Source: Bacillus norwichensis (lineage in GTDB: Bacteria; Bacillota; Bacilli; Bacillales; Bacillaceae_C). From it: a stretch of 64,000 nt of DNA. The stretch covers positions 1 through 64,000 of the forward strand of contig NZ_JACSPV010000004.1 in assembly GCF_014836955.1 (NCBI RefSeq), in the 5' to 3' direction. The notes beneath the pieces were generated by a model that saw only the letters and a list, made by a program, of their open reading frames with translations, was not told where the DNA came from and searched no databases. Positions 44,463 to 54,184 of the stretch are shown in pieces (positions within the stretch are counted from its first letter, which is position 1; the number at the start of each line of letters is the position of its first letter). The position numbers and the translations under genes were made by a program.

Positions 44463-44620
44463 TCAAATATACCTTGGCGTATTTGGCACAGATTTTATCG
44501 CGATCCGCTCGATAAAATCTGTGCCATCCGCCGGAGGCGTTACCTGTGCAACCGGAGTTTGCCCCCTCACTGAATGAAATATTAAATTCCCACTATATAC
44601 AGTGGGAGACTTCTGCTAAA
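44463..44620 (+). repeat. Dispersed structured repeat, copy D (long form)
   Basis: The best-preserved long form. ACCTTGGCGTATTTGGCAC is followed by a perfect 11-bp stem AGATTTTATCG / CGATAAAATCT, then ATCCGCCGGAGGCGTTAC, an ACTGAATGAAAT block, the stem CCCACT / AGTGGG and GACTTCTGCTAAA. It fills most of the 44401-44788 gap, which has no other feature I can support. Confidence 0.82.
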
Positions 44621-44788
44621 GCACCAGCCCTAAACCATTTGCTATCTCTTTCATTCCTCTTTCCTGTAGCCCCTTTGTTCTAAACCAACAACAAAAATAC
44701 CCAAAGTTTGTTCTCTTCAGACGATGCTAGATATATTCAAAATTTATACAATGAATTTAAGTCTAATATATCCAAGGTGGTGAATAGA

Positions 44789-45706
44789 ATGGAAGCGGTA
44801 ACAAGAAACTTATTTTTATTTCTTTCCAAAAACAATTGGCTAAACGAGATGGCAAAAAAAAGAGGCGGTAATATTGTTACAGGAAAGATCATTGCAGGCA
44901 CTAATTTTCCCAGCTCAGTCCAAATCATTAAAGAACTGAACAGCAAAGGCCTAGCCACCACTGTTGACCATTTGGGAGAATTTGTCCATTCAGAAAAAAC
45001 AGCCGTTGAAAGGACGGAAGAAGCTATTACCACAATTGAAACGATTAGCAGAGAAAAGCTTGATTCCCATATCTCCGTCAAAATGACGTCGCTCGGCCTT
45101 GATATCGATCGGGATCTCGTTATCAATAATATGAAAAGAATTTTAGATACAGCAGAAAAACACGGCGTAATGGTGACAATTGATATGGAGGATGAGCCTC
45201 GATGTGAAACGACAATTGAACTATTTGAACAGTTCAGGCAGTCATACACTTGTATCAGCACAGTTTTGCAGGCCTATTTGTATCGGACAGAACAAGACCT
45301 GAAAGAATTAAGTTCTATGAAACCGTTTTTACGACTCGTCAAGGGAGCGTACAAAGAGCCCCAAACTGTAGCCTATCCAGATAAAAAAGATGTGGACCAA
45401 AATTATAAAAAATTGATCGAGCAAAGCTTTAAATTGGGATTGTATATTGCAATCGCTACTCACGACGATCACATGATTGAGTATACAAAGGAGCTAGCTG
45501 CGAGATTACAGATTCCAAGTGATCAGTTCGAATTCCAAATGTTGTACGGCATGCGGAACAAAACTCAATTAGAACTTGTGAAACAAGGATATAAGATGAG
45601 AGTCTACGTTCCTTACGGACGTGATTGGTACGGATATTTTATGAGAAGGCTAGCTGAAAGGCCAGCTAATATTTCATTCGCTTTTAAAGGTTTCGTAAAA
45701 AATTAA
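44789..45706 (+). CDS. putB: Proline dehydrogenase
   Basis: 305 aa monofunctional flavoenzyme. Oxidises L-proline to delta-1-pyrroline-5-carboxylate. GKIIAGTNFPSSVQIIKEL, the barrel segment TIDMEDEPRCETTIELFEQF, RLVKGAYKEP, FEFQMLYGMR and YGRDWYGYFMRRLAERPAN (the conserved C-terminal Arg pair that binds proline) are all present. The start is ATG GAA GCG after AAGGTGG; the frame is open 27 codons upstream but that part is unlike the family. First gene of a proline-use operon. Confidence 0.92.
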   Translation: MEAVTRNLFLFLSKNNWLNEMAKKRGGNIVTGKIIAGTNFPSSVQIIKELNSKGLATTVDHLGEFVHSEKTAVERTEEAITTIETISREKLDSHISVKMTSLGLDIDRDLVINNMKRILDTAEKHGVMVTIDMEDEPRCETTIELFEQFRQSYTCISTVLQAYLYRTEQDLKELSSMKPFLRLVKGAYKEPQTVAYPDKKDVDQNYKKLIEQSFKLGLYIAIATHDDHMIEYTKELAARLQIPSDQFEFQMLYGMRNKTQLELVKQGYKMRVYVPYGRDWYGYFMRRLAERPANISFAFKGFVKN

Positions 45707-45736
45707 TCATTTTATATTGATAAGGAGCTGTATTGT

Positions 45737-47281
45737 ATGATCACTTATAAGCATGAACCATTCACAGATTTTTCCAAAGAGGAGAACAAACAAGCATTCA
45801 AGGCAGGGCTTAAGTTAGTGGAAAACTATCTTGGCATGGAATATCCACTAATTATCGACGGTAAGAAAATTACAACGGATGAAAAAATCATTTCGATTAA
45901 CCCGGCCAATAAAGAAGAGATTGTCGGAAAGGTTTCTAAAGCAAACCGGGAACTAGCCGAGCAGGCGATGGATAGTGCATTCACAGCCTTCCAGTCTTGG
46001 AAAAAAGTGAAACCGGAAATTCGTGCAGATATCCTTTTCAAAGCTGCTGCTATCATTCGCCGCAGGAAACATGAATTCTCTGCTCTGCTTGTCAAGGAAG
46101 CGGGCAAGCCATGGAATGAAGCGGATGCTGACACAGCGGAAGGCATCGACTTTTTGGAGTACTATGGGCGACAAATGCTTGAGCTAAAAGATGGCAAACA
46201 AGTAGAAAGCAGACCTGGGGAATACAATCGTTATGACTACATTCCACTTGGCGTCGGTGTCATTATTTCCCCATGGAATTTCGCCTTTGCCATCATGGCT
46301 GGTACAACAGTGGCAGCGATCGTTTCAGGAAATACGGTACTTTTAAAGCCGGCATCCACGACGCCTGTTGTTGCAGCCAAGTTTGTTGAGGTAATGGAGG
46401 AAGCCGGACTGCCGAAAGGTGTGCTCAACTATATTCCAGGAAGCGGATCTGAAGTCGGCGATTTTCTTGTTGACCATCCCAAAACCCGTTTTATCAGTTT
46501 TACAGGATCAAGAGAAGTCGGAACCCGCATTTACGAACGAGCTGCCATCGTAAACGAAGGGCAGATCTGGTTGAAGCGTGTAATTGCTGAGATGGGAGGA
46601 AAAGACACGATTGTCGTTGATAAGGAAGCGGATTTGGAACTTGCCGCCCAATCAATCGTCAGTTCAGCTTTCGGTTTTTCTGGTCAAAAATGCTCCGCAT
46701 GTTCCCGCGCTATTATTGTTGAGGATGTATATGAAGAAGTATTAAATCGGGCAGTTGAACTGACAAAAGAGTTAACTATTGGTGATCCTTCTAATCAAAA
46801 TAATTTTATGGGGCCTGTAAACGATCAAAATGCTTTTGATAAAATCATGAAATATATTGAAATTGGAAAAAGTGAAGGTGAATTGATGATTGGCGGAGAA
46901 GGCGATGATTCCAAAGGCTATTTCATCAGGCCAACTATTTTTTCCGGTCTTGCCCCTGAAGCACGCATCATGCAGGAAGAGATTTTTGGTCCAGTTGTTG
47001 CCTTCACCAAAGCAAAAAACTTTGATGAAGCATTGGAATTTGCCAATAACACGGAATATGGGTTGACGGGAGCCGTCATTTCTAACAACCGCCTGCACCT
47101 GGAGCAAGCACGTGAAGACTTCCATGTCGGAAATTTATATTTTAACCGCGGCTGCACTGGAGCAATTGTCGGATACCAACCTTTTGGAGGTTTCAATATG
47201 TCAGGAACGGATTCCAAGGCAGGAGGACCTGATTACTTACTGCTTCATATGCAGGCAAAAACTACATCTGACATGTTATAG
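45737..47281 (+). CDS. pruA: L-glutamate gamma-semialdehyde (P5C) dehydrogenase
   Basis: 514 aa, the RocA/PutC length. Converts the proline dehydrogenase product to glutamate with NAD+. N-terminal [18 protein letters not shown] is typical of the group, and the catalytic Cys is in [14 protein letters not shown] (about residue 320). [19 protein letters not shown] contains the catalytic Glu, and [14 protein letters not shown] is the cofactor region. GGAG lies before the ATG. 30 bp after putB. Confidence 0.93.
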   Translation: MITYKHEPFTDFSKEENKQAFKAGLKLVENYLGMEYPLIIDGKKITTDEKIISINPANKEEIVGKVSKANRELAEQAMDSAFTAFQSWKKVKPEIRADILFKAAAIIRRRKHEFSALLVKEAGKPWNEADADTAEGIDFLEYYGRQMLELKDGKQVESRPGEYNRYDYIPLGVGVIISPWNFAFAIMAGTTVAAIVSGNTVLLKPASTTPVVAAKFVEVMEEAGLPKGVLNYIPGSGSEVGDFLVDHPKTRFISFTGSREVGTRIYERAAIVNEGQIWLKRVIAEMGGKDTIVVDKEADLELAAQSIVSSAFGFSGQKCSACSRAIIVEDVYEEVLNRAVELTKELTIGDPSNQNNFMGPVNDQNAFDKIMKYIEIGKSEGELMIGGEGDDSKGYFIRPTIFSGLAPEARIMQEEIFGPVVAFTKAKNFDEALEFANNTEYGLTGAVISNNRLHLEQAREDFHVGNLYFNRGCTGAIVGYQPFGGFNMSGTDSKAGGPDYLLLHMQAKTTSDML

Positions 47282-47305
47282 TCATGGAAATGGAGATGAC
47301 TTGAT

Positions 47306-48772
47306 ATGACTGACGAGACATTAAAGCTTGTTACGATTATTGTATATATGATTCTCATGCTTGTAATCGGATGGGTCGCCTTTAGAAGGACGGGCGACCT
47401 GACCGACTATATGCTTGGCGGGCGATCTCTCGGACCGGCCGTTACAGCACTCAGTGCCGGGGCAGCGGATATGAGTGGTTGGCTGCTTATGGGTCTGCCG
47501 GGAGCCGTCTATGCAACCGGATTAACCAGTGTCTGGATTGCCATTGGATTGACAGCAGGCGCTTATTTAAATTGGATTTTTGTTGCGCCGAGACTGCGTA
47601 CCTATACTCAAGTGAGCAATGACTCTATTACGATCCCTTCTTTTTTTGAAAACCGGCTAAAAGACAATACCAAACTACTGCGAATCGTTTCAGCCCTTGT
47701 CATCTTGGTCTTTTTTACCTTTTATGTTTCTTCGGGTCTTGTTGCAGGAGCAGTTTTCTTTGAAAGTTCTTTCGGATTCGGCTATCAGCAAGGGCTGCTC
47801 ATCATTGCACTCGTTGTTGTGGCCTATACACTTTTTGGCGGTTTCCTTGCTGTTAGCTGGACAGACTTTGCACAGGGCCTAATCATGTTGGTCGCACTGT
47901 TGATTGTACCCGCATTGGCCATCATGCATACGGGCGGTCCGGCAAAAACAGTTGAAACGATTCAGTCTATTGATCCTAAAGTTTTCTCATTTTTCAGGGA
48001 TACAACCTTTATCGGAATTATTTCCCTCCTTGCCTGGGGTCTCGGTTATGTGGGGCAGCCCCATATCATTGTAAGGTTCATGGCTATCAATTCAGTAAGA
48101 GAAACAAAAGTAGCGCGCCGGATTGGGATGAGCTGGATGATTATATCGTTGTTGGGAGCTGTACTGACAGCCCTGATTGGGATCGCATATTTCCATACGA
48201 CGAATCACACACTCCATGATAAGGAAGCTGTCTTTATCGAGCTTGGTCAAATCCTTTTCCATCCATTATTCGCAGGTTTTGTCTTAGCGGCGATTCTTGC
48301 TGCCATCATGAGTACCATCTCATCACAGTTAATCGTCACTTCAAGTGCTCTGACTGAAGACTTGTACAAATTACTTTTCCGTCGTGATGCCAGTGACAAA
48401 GAGCTGGTCTTTTTCGGACGAATGGCAGTTTTAGCCGTGGCATTGATAGCCTTTATCCTCAGCTCCAATAAAACAGAGTCCATCCTAAACCTTGTCGCTC
48501 ATGCATGGGCGGGGTTTGGAGCTTCATTCGGACCACTCGTTGTATTAAGCCTATATTGGAGGAAATTGACCAATTGGGGGGCAATTGCTGGAATGGTCGC
48601 TGGAGCAGTCACCGTGCTTGTTTGGCAAAGCTTGGACTCTGCGTTATATGAAATCATACCAGGCTTCATCATCAACCTTCTCGTTGCAGTGATTGTCAGT
48701 CTAATCACCTATAAACCAAATGAAAAAATTGACAAAGAATTTGATGAAAGTTTACGCCTCCTAAAGGAATAA
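47306..48772 (+). CDS. putP: Sodium/proline symporter
   Basis: 488 aa, about 12-13 membrane helices, sodium:solute symporter family. TDYMLGGRSLGPAVTALSAG, AADMSGWLLMGLPGAVYATG and SWTDFAQGLIMLVALLIVPA are PutP signatures, including Na+-site residues. Imports proline for the two enzymes encoded just upstream. Followed by a terminator. Confidence 0.93.
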   Translation: MTDETLKLVTIIVYMILMLVIGWVAFRRTGDLTDYMLGGRSLGPAVTALSAGAADMSGWLLMGLPGAVYATGLTSVWIAIGLTAGAYLNWIFVAPRLRTYTQVSNDSITIPSFFENRLKDNTKLLRIVSALVILVFFTFYVSSGLVAGAVFFESSFGFGYQQGLLIIALVVVAYTLFGGFLAVSWTDFAQGLIMLVALLIVPALAIMHTGGPAKTVETIQSIDPKVFSFFRDTTFIGIISLLAWGLGYVGQPHIIVRFMAINSVRETKVARRIGMSWMIISLLGAVLTALIGIAYFHTTNHTLHDKEAVFIELGQILFHPLFAGFVLAAILAAIMSTISSQLIVTSSALTEDLYKLLFRRDASDKELVFFGRMAVLAVALIAFILSSNKTESILNLVAHAWAGFGASFGPLVVLSLYWRKLTNWGAIAGMVAGAVTVLVWQSLDSALYEIIPGFIINLLVAVIVSLITYKPNEKIDKEFDESLRLLKE

Positions 48773-48784
48773 TGAATTTTCATG

Positions 48785-48834
48785 AAGCGTTCAATGAAAG
48801 TGTGATAAACTTTTCATTGAACGCTTGTATTTTT
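48785..48834 (+). terminator. Terminator of the put operon
   Basis: AAGCGTTCAATGAAA / TTTCATTGAACGCTT stem with an 11-nt loop, followed by GTATTTTT. It separates putP from the regulator gene. Confidence 0.85.
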
Positions 48835-48851
48835 GGATGGGGGGAGTTTGA

Positions 48852-50090
48852 ATGGAGCGCCTCTTAGAGAAAATTACTTCATTGACGAATATAGAAGAAA
48901 TAACAGAATTGATCAGTCAATTTTTAAAGAAACCTGTTGTTATAGAAGATGAACAATTTTCCCTTTTAGCGTATAGCTCTTTTTATATTGATCAGTTTGA
49001 TGAAGCCAACAAACAAACCATTTTTACAAAGCGCTGGACGATTCCTATATTGGAGAAATTCATGGATGAGGGAATTGTGGACCGCTTAAAGACACTACCC
49101 GAACCCTTCAGAGTCGAAAAGATCGAAGATATCGGATTGAATCAACGTGTTGTTGTAAGCGCTAAATATAAAAGCCGCGTTTTTGGTTTCATCTGGGTGC
49201 AGGAAACGGATCGGACGCTGACTGAGGATGAACTCTCTTTTCTGCTGGATGTCTCTTTTCATGTTGGGAAACTCCTCTATCAAAATAAGCAATTGAAGTT
49301 AAAAAAAGATGAACAAAAAAATGAATTTTTTAAAAAAATCTTGGAGGATACTTTTCAAACAGAAGCTCAAATCAAATGGGAAGCCGCCAACGTCAATATT
49401 CCTATTCCAGACTCATTTATTTCCATTGTTTTTACAGTCGGGCCCTCCAGTGAAGAATCTTTTGGAGAACTGCTTGAAAAAATAGGACTTTTCGCCAACA
49501 CACTAAAAATGCCGAGCCACGTCTTTATTAATCAATTGATGGCAGTTGTTCTAATCGGAAGCAGTTTATCGTCACCCACAGACTTGAAGATACACGCAAA
49601 CACATTGGTAACATCTGTTTTGGGACAATTTAACGAAGAAAAAGTATACACTGGAATCAGTAATCAGTATACTTCTGTCATCCATATGAGAAAAAGCTAT
49701 CTTGAAGCTATTGAAGTGATAAAGACTGCCAAATTTATCGGTATTAAAGAGCTTTCATCTTTTGAATATAAAAAGCTTGGATTGTTCCGTTATTTAGAGA
49801 CAATTTTACAACAGCAGAAAAAAATGGGCGACCAGAACGAAGATTTGCTGAAGCTAAAGCAAAAGGACGAAGAAAGCCAAACGAATCTCCTGCAAACACT
49901 AGAGATCTATTTGGAGGAAAGCTGCCGGCTGAAGCAGGCTGCGGAAAAGTTATTCATCCATACAAACACATTGAAATACCGATTGAATCAAATCAACCAA
50001 TTAACCGAAATTGACTTTGATGATTTCAATCAAAACTGCCAACTATATATCGATTTGAAGATTATGAAAGCGAGCTTACACGAAGGGTAA
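48852..50090 (+). CDS. putR: PucR-type activator of proline utilisation (PutR-like)
   Basis: 412 aa. The C-terminal PucR helix-turn-helix (about residues 355-410, RLKQAAEKLFIHTNTLKYRLNQI) follows a sensory N-terminus without the classical PucR domain, as in B. subtilis PutR. PutR activates putBCP in response to proline. Its position directly behind putP, with its own GGGGGGAG site and the intervening terminator, agrees with this. Confidence 0.83.
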   Translation: MERLLEKITSLTNIEEITELISQFLKKPVVIEDEQFSLLAYSSFYIDQFDEANKQTIFTKRWTIPILEKFMDEGIVDRLKTLPEPFRVEKIEDIGLNQRVVVSAKYKSRVFGFIWVQETDRTLTEDELSFLLDVSFHVGKLLYQNKQLKLKKDEQKNEFFKKILEDTFQTEAQIKWEAANVNIPIPDSFISIVFTVGPSSEESFGELLEKIGLFANTLKMPSHVFINQLMAVVLIGSSLSSPTDLKIHANTLVTSVLGQFNEEKVYTGISNQYTSVIHMRKSYLEAIEVIKTAKFIGIKELSSFEYKKLGLFRYLETILQQQKKMGDQNEDLLKLKQKDEESQTNLLQTLEIYLEESCRLKQAAEKLFIHTNTLKYRLNQINQLTEIDFDDFNQNCQLYIDLKIMKASLHEG

Positions 50091-50168
50091 GGGGGTAGCC
50101 CTTTAATCTACTAATAAAAGCTCCCCCCCTCAACCTTCTGATGATTTCGTACATAGGAACCTGCTCTC

Positions 50169-50621
50169 TTAAATAATTCCTTGGAAGCGTAAAATAACCT
50201 CAGCTATGATTGCAGAACCGAGGAAAGTTCCTAACATCACTAAACTGGCTACAATAACCGTTTTCCATCCAAGCTTCATAAAATCTGTCCAAGAACGGCC
50301 TATAGCAATACCGGCATAAGCAAGAATAGGTGTGGCCAACGCCAAAAGCTGGACTTCTCCAGTCCACTCCACAATTTTTTCAGAACCTGGCATCCACGGC
50401 ATCGATACAATCACCCCAATGATCGAAATGTATGCAATGCTGGGAAAATTAATCGGAATCAATTCCCTAAATATAAAACCCGCTAGGCAAATCAATATAA
50501 GGATAATCATTCCAGGGATTGCCGTCATTGGTAAAATATTATATCCAGCCCAATTGCCCAATAATGCTGTAAAACCGAAAATGACGAGCAACAATATCCA
50601 TTCCTGGATATTTTTCAGCAT
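50169..50621 (-). CDS. Small multi-pass membrane protein, partner of the upstream transporter
   Basis: 150 aa with four or five hydrophobic segments and few charges. Its ATG overlaps the stop of the larger membrane gene (TAATG), so the two are made together and likely form one transporter. I do not recognise the family with certainty. Size pairing (about 150 + 266 aa) recalls two-subunit carboxylate exporters or importers such as MadLM, but the motifs do not prove it. The neighbouring beta-hydroxyacid dehydrogenase hints at an organic-acid substrate. Confidence 0.75.
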   Translation of the reverse strand: MLKNIQEWILLLVIFGFTALLGNWAGYNILPMTAIPGMIILILICLAGFIFRELIPINFPSIAYISIIGVIVSMPWMPGSEKIVEWTGEVQLLALATPILAYAGIAIGRSWTDFMKLGWKTVIVASLVMLGTFLGSAIIAEVILRFQGII

Positions 50622-51421
50622 TAGACTTCCCCCTTCTTACGAGTCATCCACGAATAAATTTTTTCAGTCAAAGGAAGGCCAATAAAAATGCTGACCCAAA
50701 GGCCTGTTGATAGAGAAAGCAAGTTGCTGGCTCCCGCAAAAGCAAGAATTTGATCTTCTATTTCCGGAAAAGCTGCTACCAGTGAACCGCTCGCTGCAGC
50801 CATCATACTGCCGCTTCCCACTCCCGAAGCCATCGCAAAAGATAGTGGACTTAACGGGGTAATGGTTGCTAGCAAGCCCGAGATAAGCCCTAAAAAGGCG
50901 GCACCAAATACCGTCCCAAAAATATACATCGCCATCACACCCCTGCCTTCCGGAGAACTGATGCCAAATTTGTCCATAATCAATCCAACATTTGGCTCTC
51001 TTCCAATGGAGTGGGTCATCCCAATAGCTTCTCGCTTCATCCCCAGCCAGAGAGCAATAGGTAGAGCAAGAAAAATAGTTCCCAAGTTTCCAAGCTCCTG
51101 CAAAACCAATGCAGGTCCGGCTGCGATTACATCAGGTAGAGACGGCCCGATAACAACTCCGATCTTTGCCAATAACAACGCTACACCAAGCACAATAATA
51201 GGTTCTGCACTTTTCGACTGCTTTTCTTTTACTAGTGGCGTGAAATACAATATCAACCCAATAATCAAAGAATACAACATGGGAAGTAAGAGTATTACTC
51301 CAGGGCCGACCGGAATCCTGAAAGTTCCGATAAGTTCAGTTATAATAACTGTTATTAATACTAGCCCATGCAAGCGCCAATCTTTCCAAAGGCCAAAATC
51401 AGCATGATTATTTTCACTCAT
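50621..51421 (-). CDS. Multi-pass membrane protein, DUF3100-like (tentative)
   Basis: 266 aa with eight or so hydrophobic segments. Notable are the charged loop GMKREAIGMTHSIGREPNVG (about residues 128-147) and the glycine/serine/alanine-rich MASGVGSGSMMAAASGSLVA (about 200-220), which could line a substrate path. AGGGGG-type site before the ATG. Transcribed between a beta-hydroxyacid dehydrogenase (25-bp gap) and the 150-aa membrane gene, so this is a dehydrogenase-transporter operon. Family name is from memory of similar sequences and is not certain. Confidence 0.7.
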   Translation of the reverse strand: MSENNHADFGLWKDWRLHGLVLITVIITELIGTFRIPVGPGVILLLPMLYSLIIGLILYFTPLVKEKQSKSAEPIIVLGVALLLAKIGVVIGPSLPDVIAAGPALVLQELGNLGTIFLALPIALWLGMKREAIGMTHSIGREPNVGLIMDKFGISSPEGRGVMAMYIFGTVFGAAFLGLISGLLATITPLSPLSFAMASGVGSGSMMAAASGSLVAAFPEIEDQILAFAGASNLLSLSTGLWVSIFIGLPLTEKIYSWMTRKKGEV

Positions 51422-51445
51422 GTTTATCCCCCTTTTTTACACAAC

Positions 51446-52345
51446 TTACATTTGGCTCTTCCCTTCCACAGCCAATTGCGAAATGATATCATATACCGCT
51501 GTTGAATCTTGCGGGCCTTTCTGTAAATACTCTGCAATTTGAAAAATCTGGCGGGCCGATTCACTTGCTACAGTCGGGACGCCTCGATCTTCAGCCAAAT
51601 TCCTGTATAATGTTAAATCCTTCTTCATATTAAAAAGAGAAAATTTTACTTCTTCCGGAGTATTTTCCAACAAATTTGCCCCAAACACTTCCATCACTTT
51701 TGTTTGGCCGGATCCTTTTTGAATGATAGACGCAAGTTTTTGTTTCGAAACTCCTGCCCTTTCTCCCGTTAAAAAAGCTTCACTCAATAGAGAGATAATT
51801 CCCCCGACAATCATATTATTGCATAGCTTCACCACTTGGCCGGCTCCGCTGGGGCCAACGTACTCTATTTTTTCTCCAACCGTCTCTAAAACAGGTAAAA
51901 CCTTAGGATACTTATCTTTGCTTCCCCCTACCATGATTGTGAGCGTACCTTCATTGGCTCCTTCAGGTCCCCCGCTTAAAGGACAATCAAAATAATCGAG
52001 CTCATACAGCTTGGCTATGTCAGATAATCTTCTTGTCAAATTTACATCATTTGTACTCATGTCTAAAATCGATGTTCCTTTTTTCAAAACGGAAAATGCT
52101 CCCTGTTCAGAATCAATCATTAATGTTTCAATTAAAGTTGGAGAGGGCAATGATAAAATAAGCAGATCCACTTCAATTGCCATTGTTCTAATATCCGCTT
52201 TTACTGTAGCACCTATATCTGCCAATTTCTGTACGGCCGTTTCGTTAATATCATATACAAATACGCTGTAACCCTTTTTAATTAAGTTTTTTACAATGCC
52301 TGATCCCATCAGACCACAGCCTGCCACTCCAATATTTCTCAACAA
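51446..52345 (-). CDS. NAD(P)-dependent beta-hydroxyacid dehydrogenase (3-hydroxyisobutyrate dehydrogenase family)
   Basis: About 300 aa. Rossmann motif GVAGCGLMGSGI, substrate-binding DCPLSGGPEGANEGTL and catalytic lysine in GAGQVVKLCNNMIVGG (about residue 170) are all present. Family members oxidise 3-hydroxyisobutyrate or reduce tartronate semialdehyde. The frame is open to an ATG at 52375, but AAAGGA before TTG at 52345 gives a better initiation site and a normal family N-terminus. First gene of an operon with two membrane proteins. Confidence 0.82.
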   Translation of the reverse strand: MLRNIGVAGCGLMGSGIVKNLIKKGYSVFVYDINETAVQKLADIGATVKADIRTMAIEVDLLILSLPSPTLIETLMIDSEQGAFSVLKKGTSILDMSTNDVNLTRRLSDIAKLYELDYFDCPLSGGPEGANEGTLTIMVGGSKDKYPKVLPVLETVGEKIEYVGPSGAGQVVKLCNNMIVGGIISLLSEAFLTGERAGVSKQKLASIIQKGSGQTKVMEVFGANLLENTPEEVKFSLFNMKKDLTLYRNLAEDRGVPTVASESARQIFQIAEYLQKGPQDSTAVYDIISQLAVEGKSQM

Positions 52346-52445
52346 TCCTCTTCCTTTCTTCATTCCATCACTCATCTAAGAAGAATTTTTTAAACGACTA
52401 GACAAGGCTGCTTTTTAGTTCACAGCCCTGCCCTATACTCTTAAA

Positions 52446-52640
52446 ATCAAGTGCATCTTGGCGTATTCGCGGCCAGGTTTTATCGTGCTTCGCTCGATAC
52501 ATTTCCTCTGATAATCTATCGTATCCACCGGAGACTTTAGCTTTATGCAGCTGGGGTTTGAACTCTAACTGAATGGAATATCAATAGGCATTCATCTCAC
52601 CCCTTACAAAAGTGGAAGACTTCTGCTGATTGAAGGTAAA
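52446..52640 (+). repeat. Dispersed structured repeat, copy E (long form)
   Basis: GCATCTTGGCGTATTCGCGGCC, here with a one-base slip, is followed by a degenerate version of the internal hairpin (TTTTATCGTGCTTCGCTCGA). Then come CCACCGGAGACTTTAGCTTT, ACTGAATGGAATATC, CTCACCCCTTACAAAAGTGG and GACTTCTGCTGATTGAAGG. It lies between the dehydrogenase operon and the aldehyde dehydrogenase gene. Confidence 0.8.
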
Positions 52641-52648
52641 TTAAACTT

Positions 52649-54100
52649 TTAAGGCTTAATATATACCGTTTTATAATCAGTCCAAAAGTCTAATGCGGTA
52701 GAGCCTTGTTCTCTAGGGCCAATGCTTGAAGCCTTCTTACCTCCAAACGGATATTGATTTTCAAAATAATTGGAAGGTATATTTACATGTGTTACGCCTG
52801 ATTCGATATTCCGCACAAAGTGAAATGCCTTATTTAAATCATTTGTATAAATCGTAGATGAAAGTCCAAAGTCACTTTCATTCGCCAATTTTAGTGCTTC
52901 TTCATAAGAATCTACCGCCGTGATTCCTATAACAGGACCAAAAATTTCTTCCCGGAATATACTCATATCCTTAGTTACATGACTAAATACTGTTGGTGCT
53001 ACAAAATATCCTTTGTCCAAACCATCTTGTGTTAACCTTTTTCCTCCAAATTCTAGAACTGCCCCCTCCTCAATAGCCAAATTGACATAGTGTAAATAGG
53101 TGTTTAATTGTCCTTGATCTATAACAGGACCATTATCCACATTTTCGCCAAAGCCATCACCGATAACCAAATCGTTTGCTCTAGCCACTAACTTTTCCGT
53201 TAATTCTTTTGCAATAGATTTAAGTACGATCACTCGGCTGGTACCTGTGCATCGCTGCCCGTTGTCCAAAAATCCACTGATAACCAAGTTTTCAACCGTT
53301 TTATCAATATCGGCATCTTCCAAGATAATGGAGGGATTCTTACCGCCCATTTCCGCCTGCATTTTAGCTCCTCTTGTACTGACTGCCTTCCCCAAAGCCA
53401 GTCCAACATCTGTGGACCCAGTAAAAGATACGGCTTTTATTTTCGGATTGTTCCCGATTGCGCGCCCAATCACTCCACCTGGACCAGTAACCATATTGAT
53501 GACACCAGCAGGAACGCCTGCTTCTTCGAACAATTCGATAATTTTCACGCTGATTAATGATGTATTGCTTGCCGGTTTGAAAATAACTGTATTTCCTGCG
53601 ATGATTGCTGGTGCTATTTTCCAAATTCCTATCCCCAGCGGGAAATTATATGGAGCAATTACCCCCACTACACCTAGCGGCTCCCGAATCGTATAACCAA
53701 ATATGTCACTGCTGTGAGAAGGTACCGTCTCCCCCGTCAGCCTCGTAGCTTCACCGCTGAACTGCTTCATCGCCTCAATTGTCTTTTGAACTTCCCCCTT
53801 TGCTTCACGCAGAGATTTTCCAACTTCCTTCGTGATGATTGCTGCTAAATCTTCTCTCTGTTCTTCCAGTAACTGTATTAACTTAAACAGTACATCTCCC
53901 CTTGTCGGAACAGCCGTTTTCGACCAATCATTGAATGCGCTTTCAGCTGAATCAATGGCAAATTCTACATCTTTCTCATTGGATTGTTGAAAGTATCCCA
54001 AAACTTGTTCTGTATTAGCTGGATTAATGCTTGCGTATGTTTCATTTGTACAAGATGGAATCCACTTCCCATTTATATAGTTGTAATAAACTTCACTCAT
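52649..54100 (-). CDS. NAD(P)-dependent aldehyde dehydrogenase (2,5-dioxovalerate/semialdehyde type)
   Basis: 483 aa. Cofactor and active-site motifs are APYNFPLGIGIWKIAPAI, FTGSTDVGLALGKA, EMGGKNPSIILEDADID (catalytic Glu) and DNGQRCTGTSRVIV (catalytic Cys). It looks closest to the alpha-ketoglutarate-semialdehyde / succinate-semialdehyde branch. The start at MSEVYYNYING follows AAGGAGG; the frame extends 27 codons further without a site. Preceded by a co-directional GAF-PucR regulator gene, which probably controls it. Confidence 0.87.
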   Translation of the reverse strand: MSEVYYNYINGKWIPSCTNETYASINPANTEQVLGYFQQSNEKDVEFAIDSAESAFNDWSKTAVPTRGDVLFKLIQLLEEQREDLAAIITKEVGKSLREAKGEVQKTIEAMKQFSGEATRLTGETVPSHSSDIFGYTIREPLGVVGVIAPYNFPLGIGIWKIAPAIIAGNTVIFKPASNTSLISVKIIELFEEAGVPAGVINMVTGPGGVIGRAIGNNPKIKAVSFTGSTDVGLALGKAVSTRGAKMQAEMGGKNPSIILEDADIDKTVENLVISGFLDNGQRCTGTSRVIVLKSIAKELTEKLVARANDLVIGDGFGENVDNGPVIDQGQLNTYLHYVNLAIEEGAVLEFGGKRLTQDGLDKGYFVAPTVFSHVTKDMSIFREEIFGPVIGITAVDSYEEALKLANESDFGLSSTIYTNDLNKAFHFVRNIESGVTHVNIPSNYFENQYPFGGKKASSIGPREQGSTALDFWTDYKTVYIKP

Positions 54101-54184
54101 TTTGACCTTTTCCTCCTTGAAAGTGGTGTTACATCCCATCTTAAGTTTTAATTTTCTTAAAATAAATGTGTCAAGCAACAAAGT

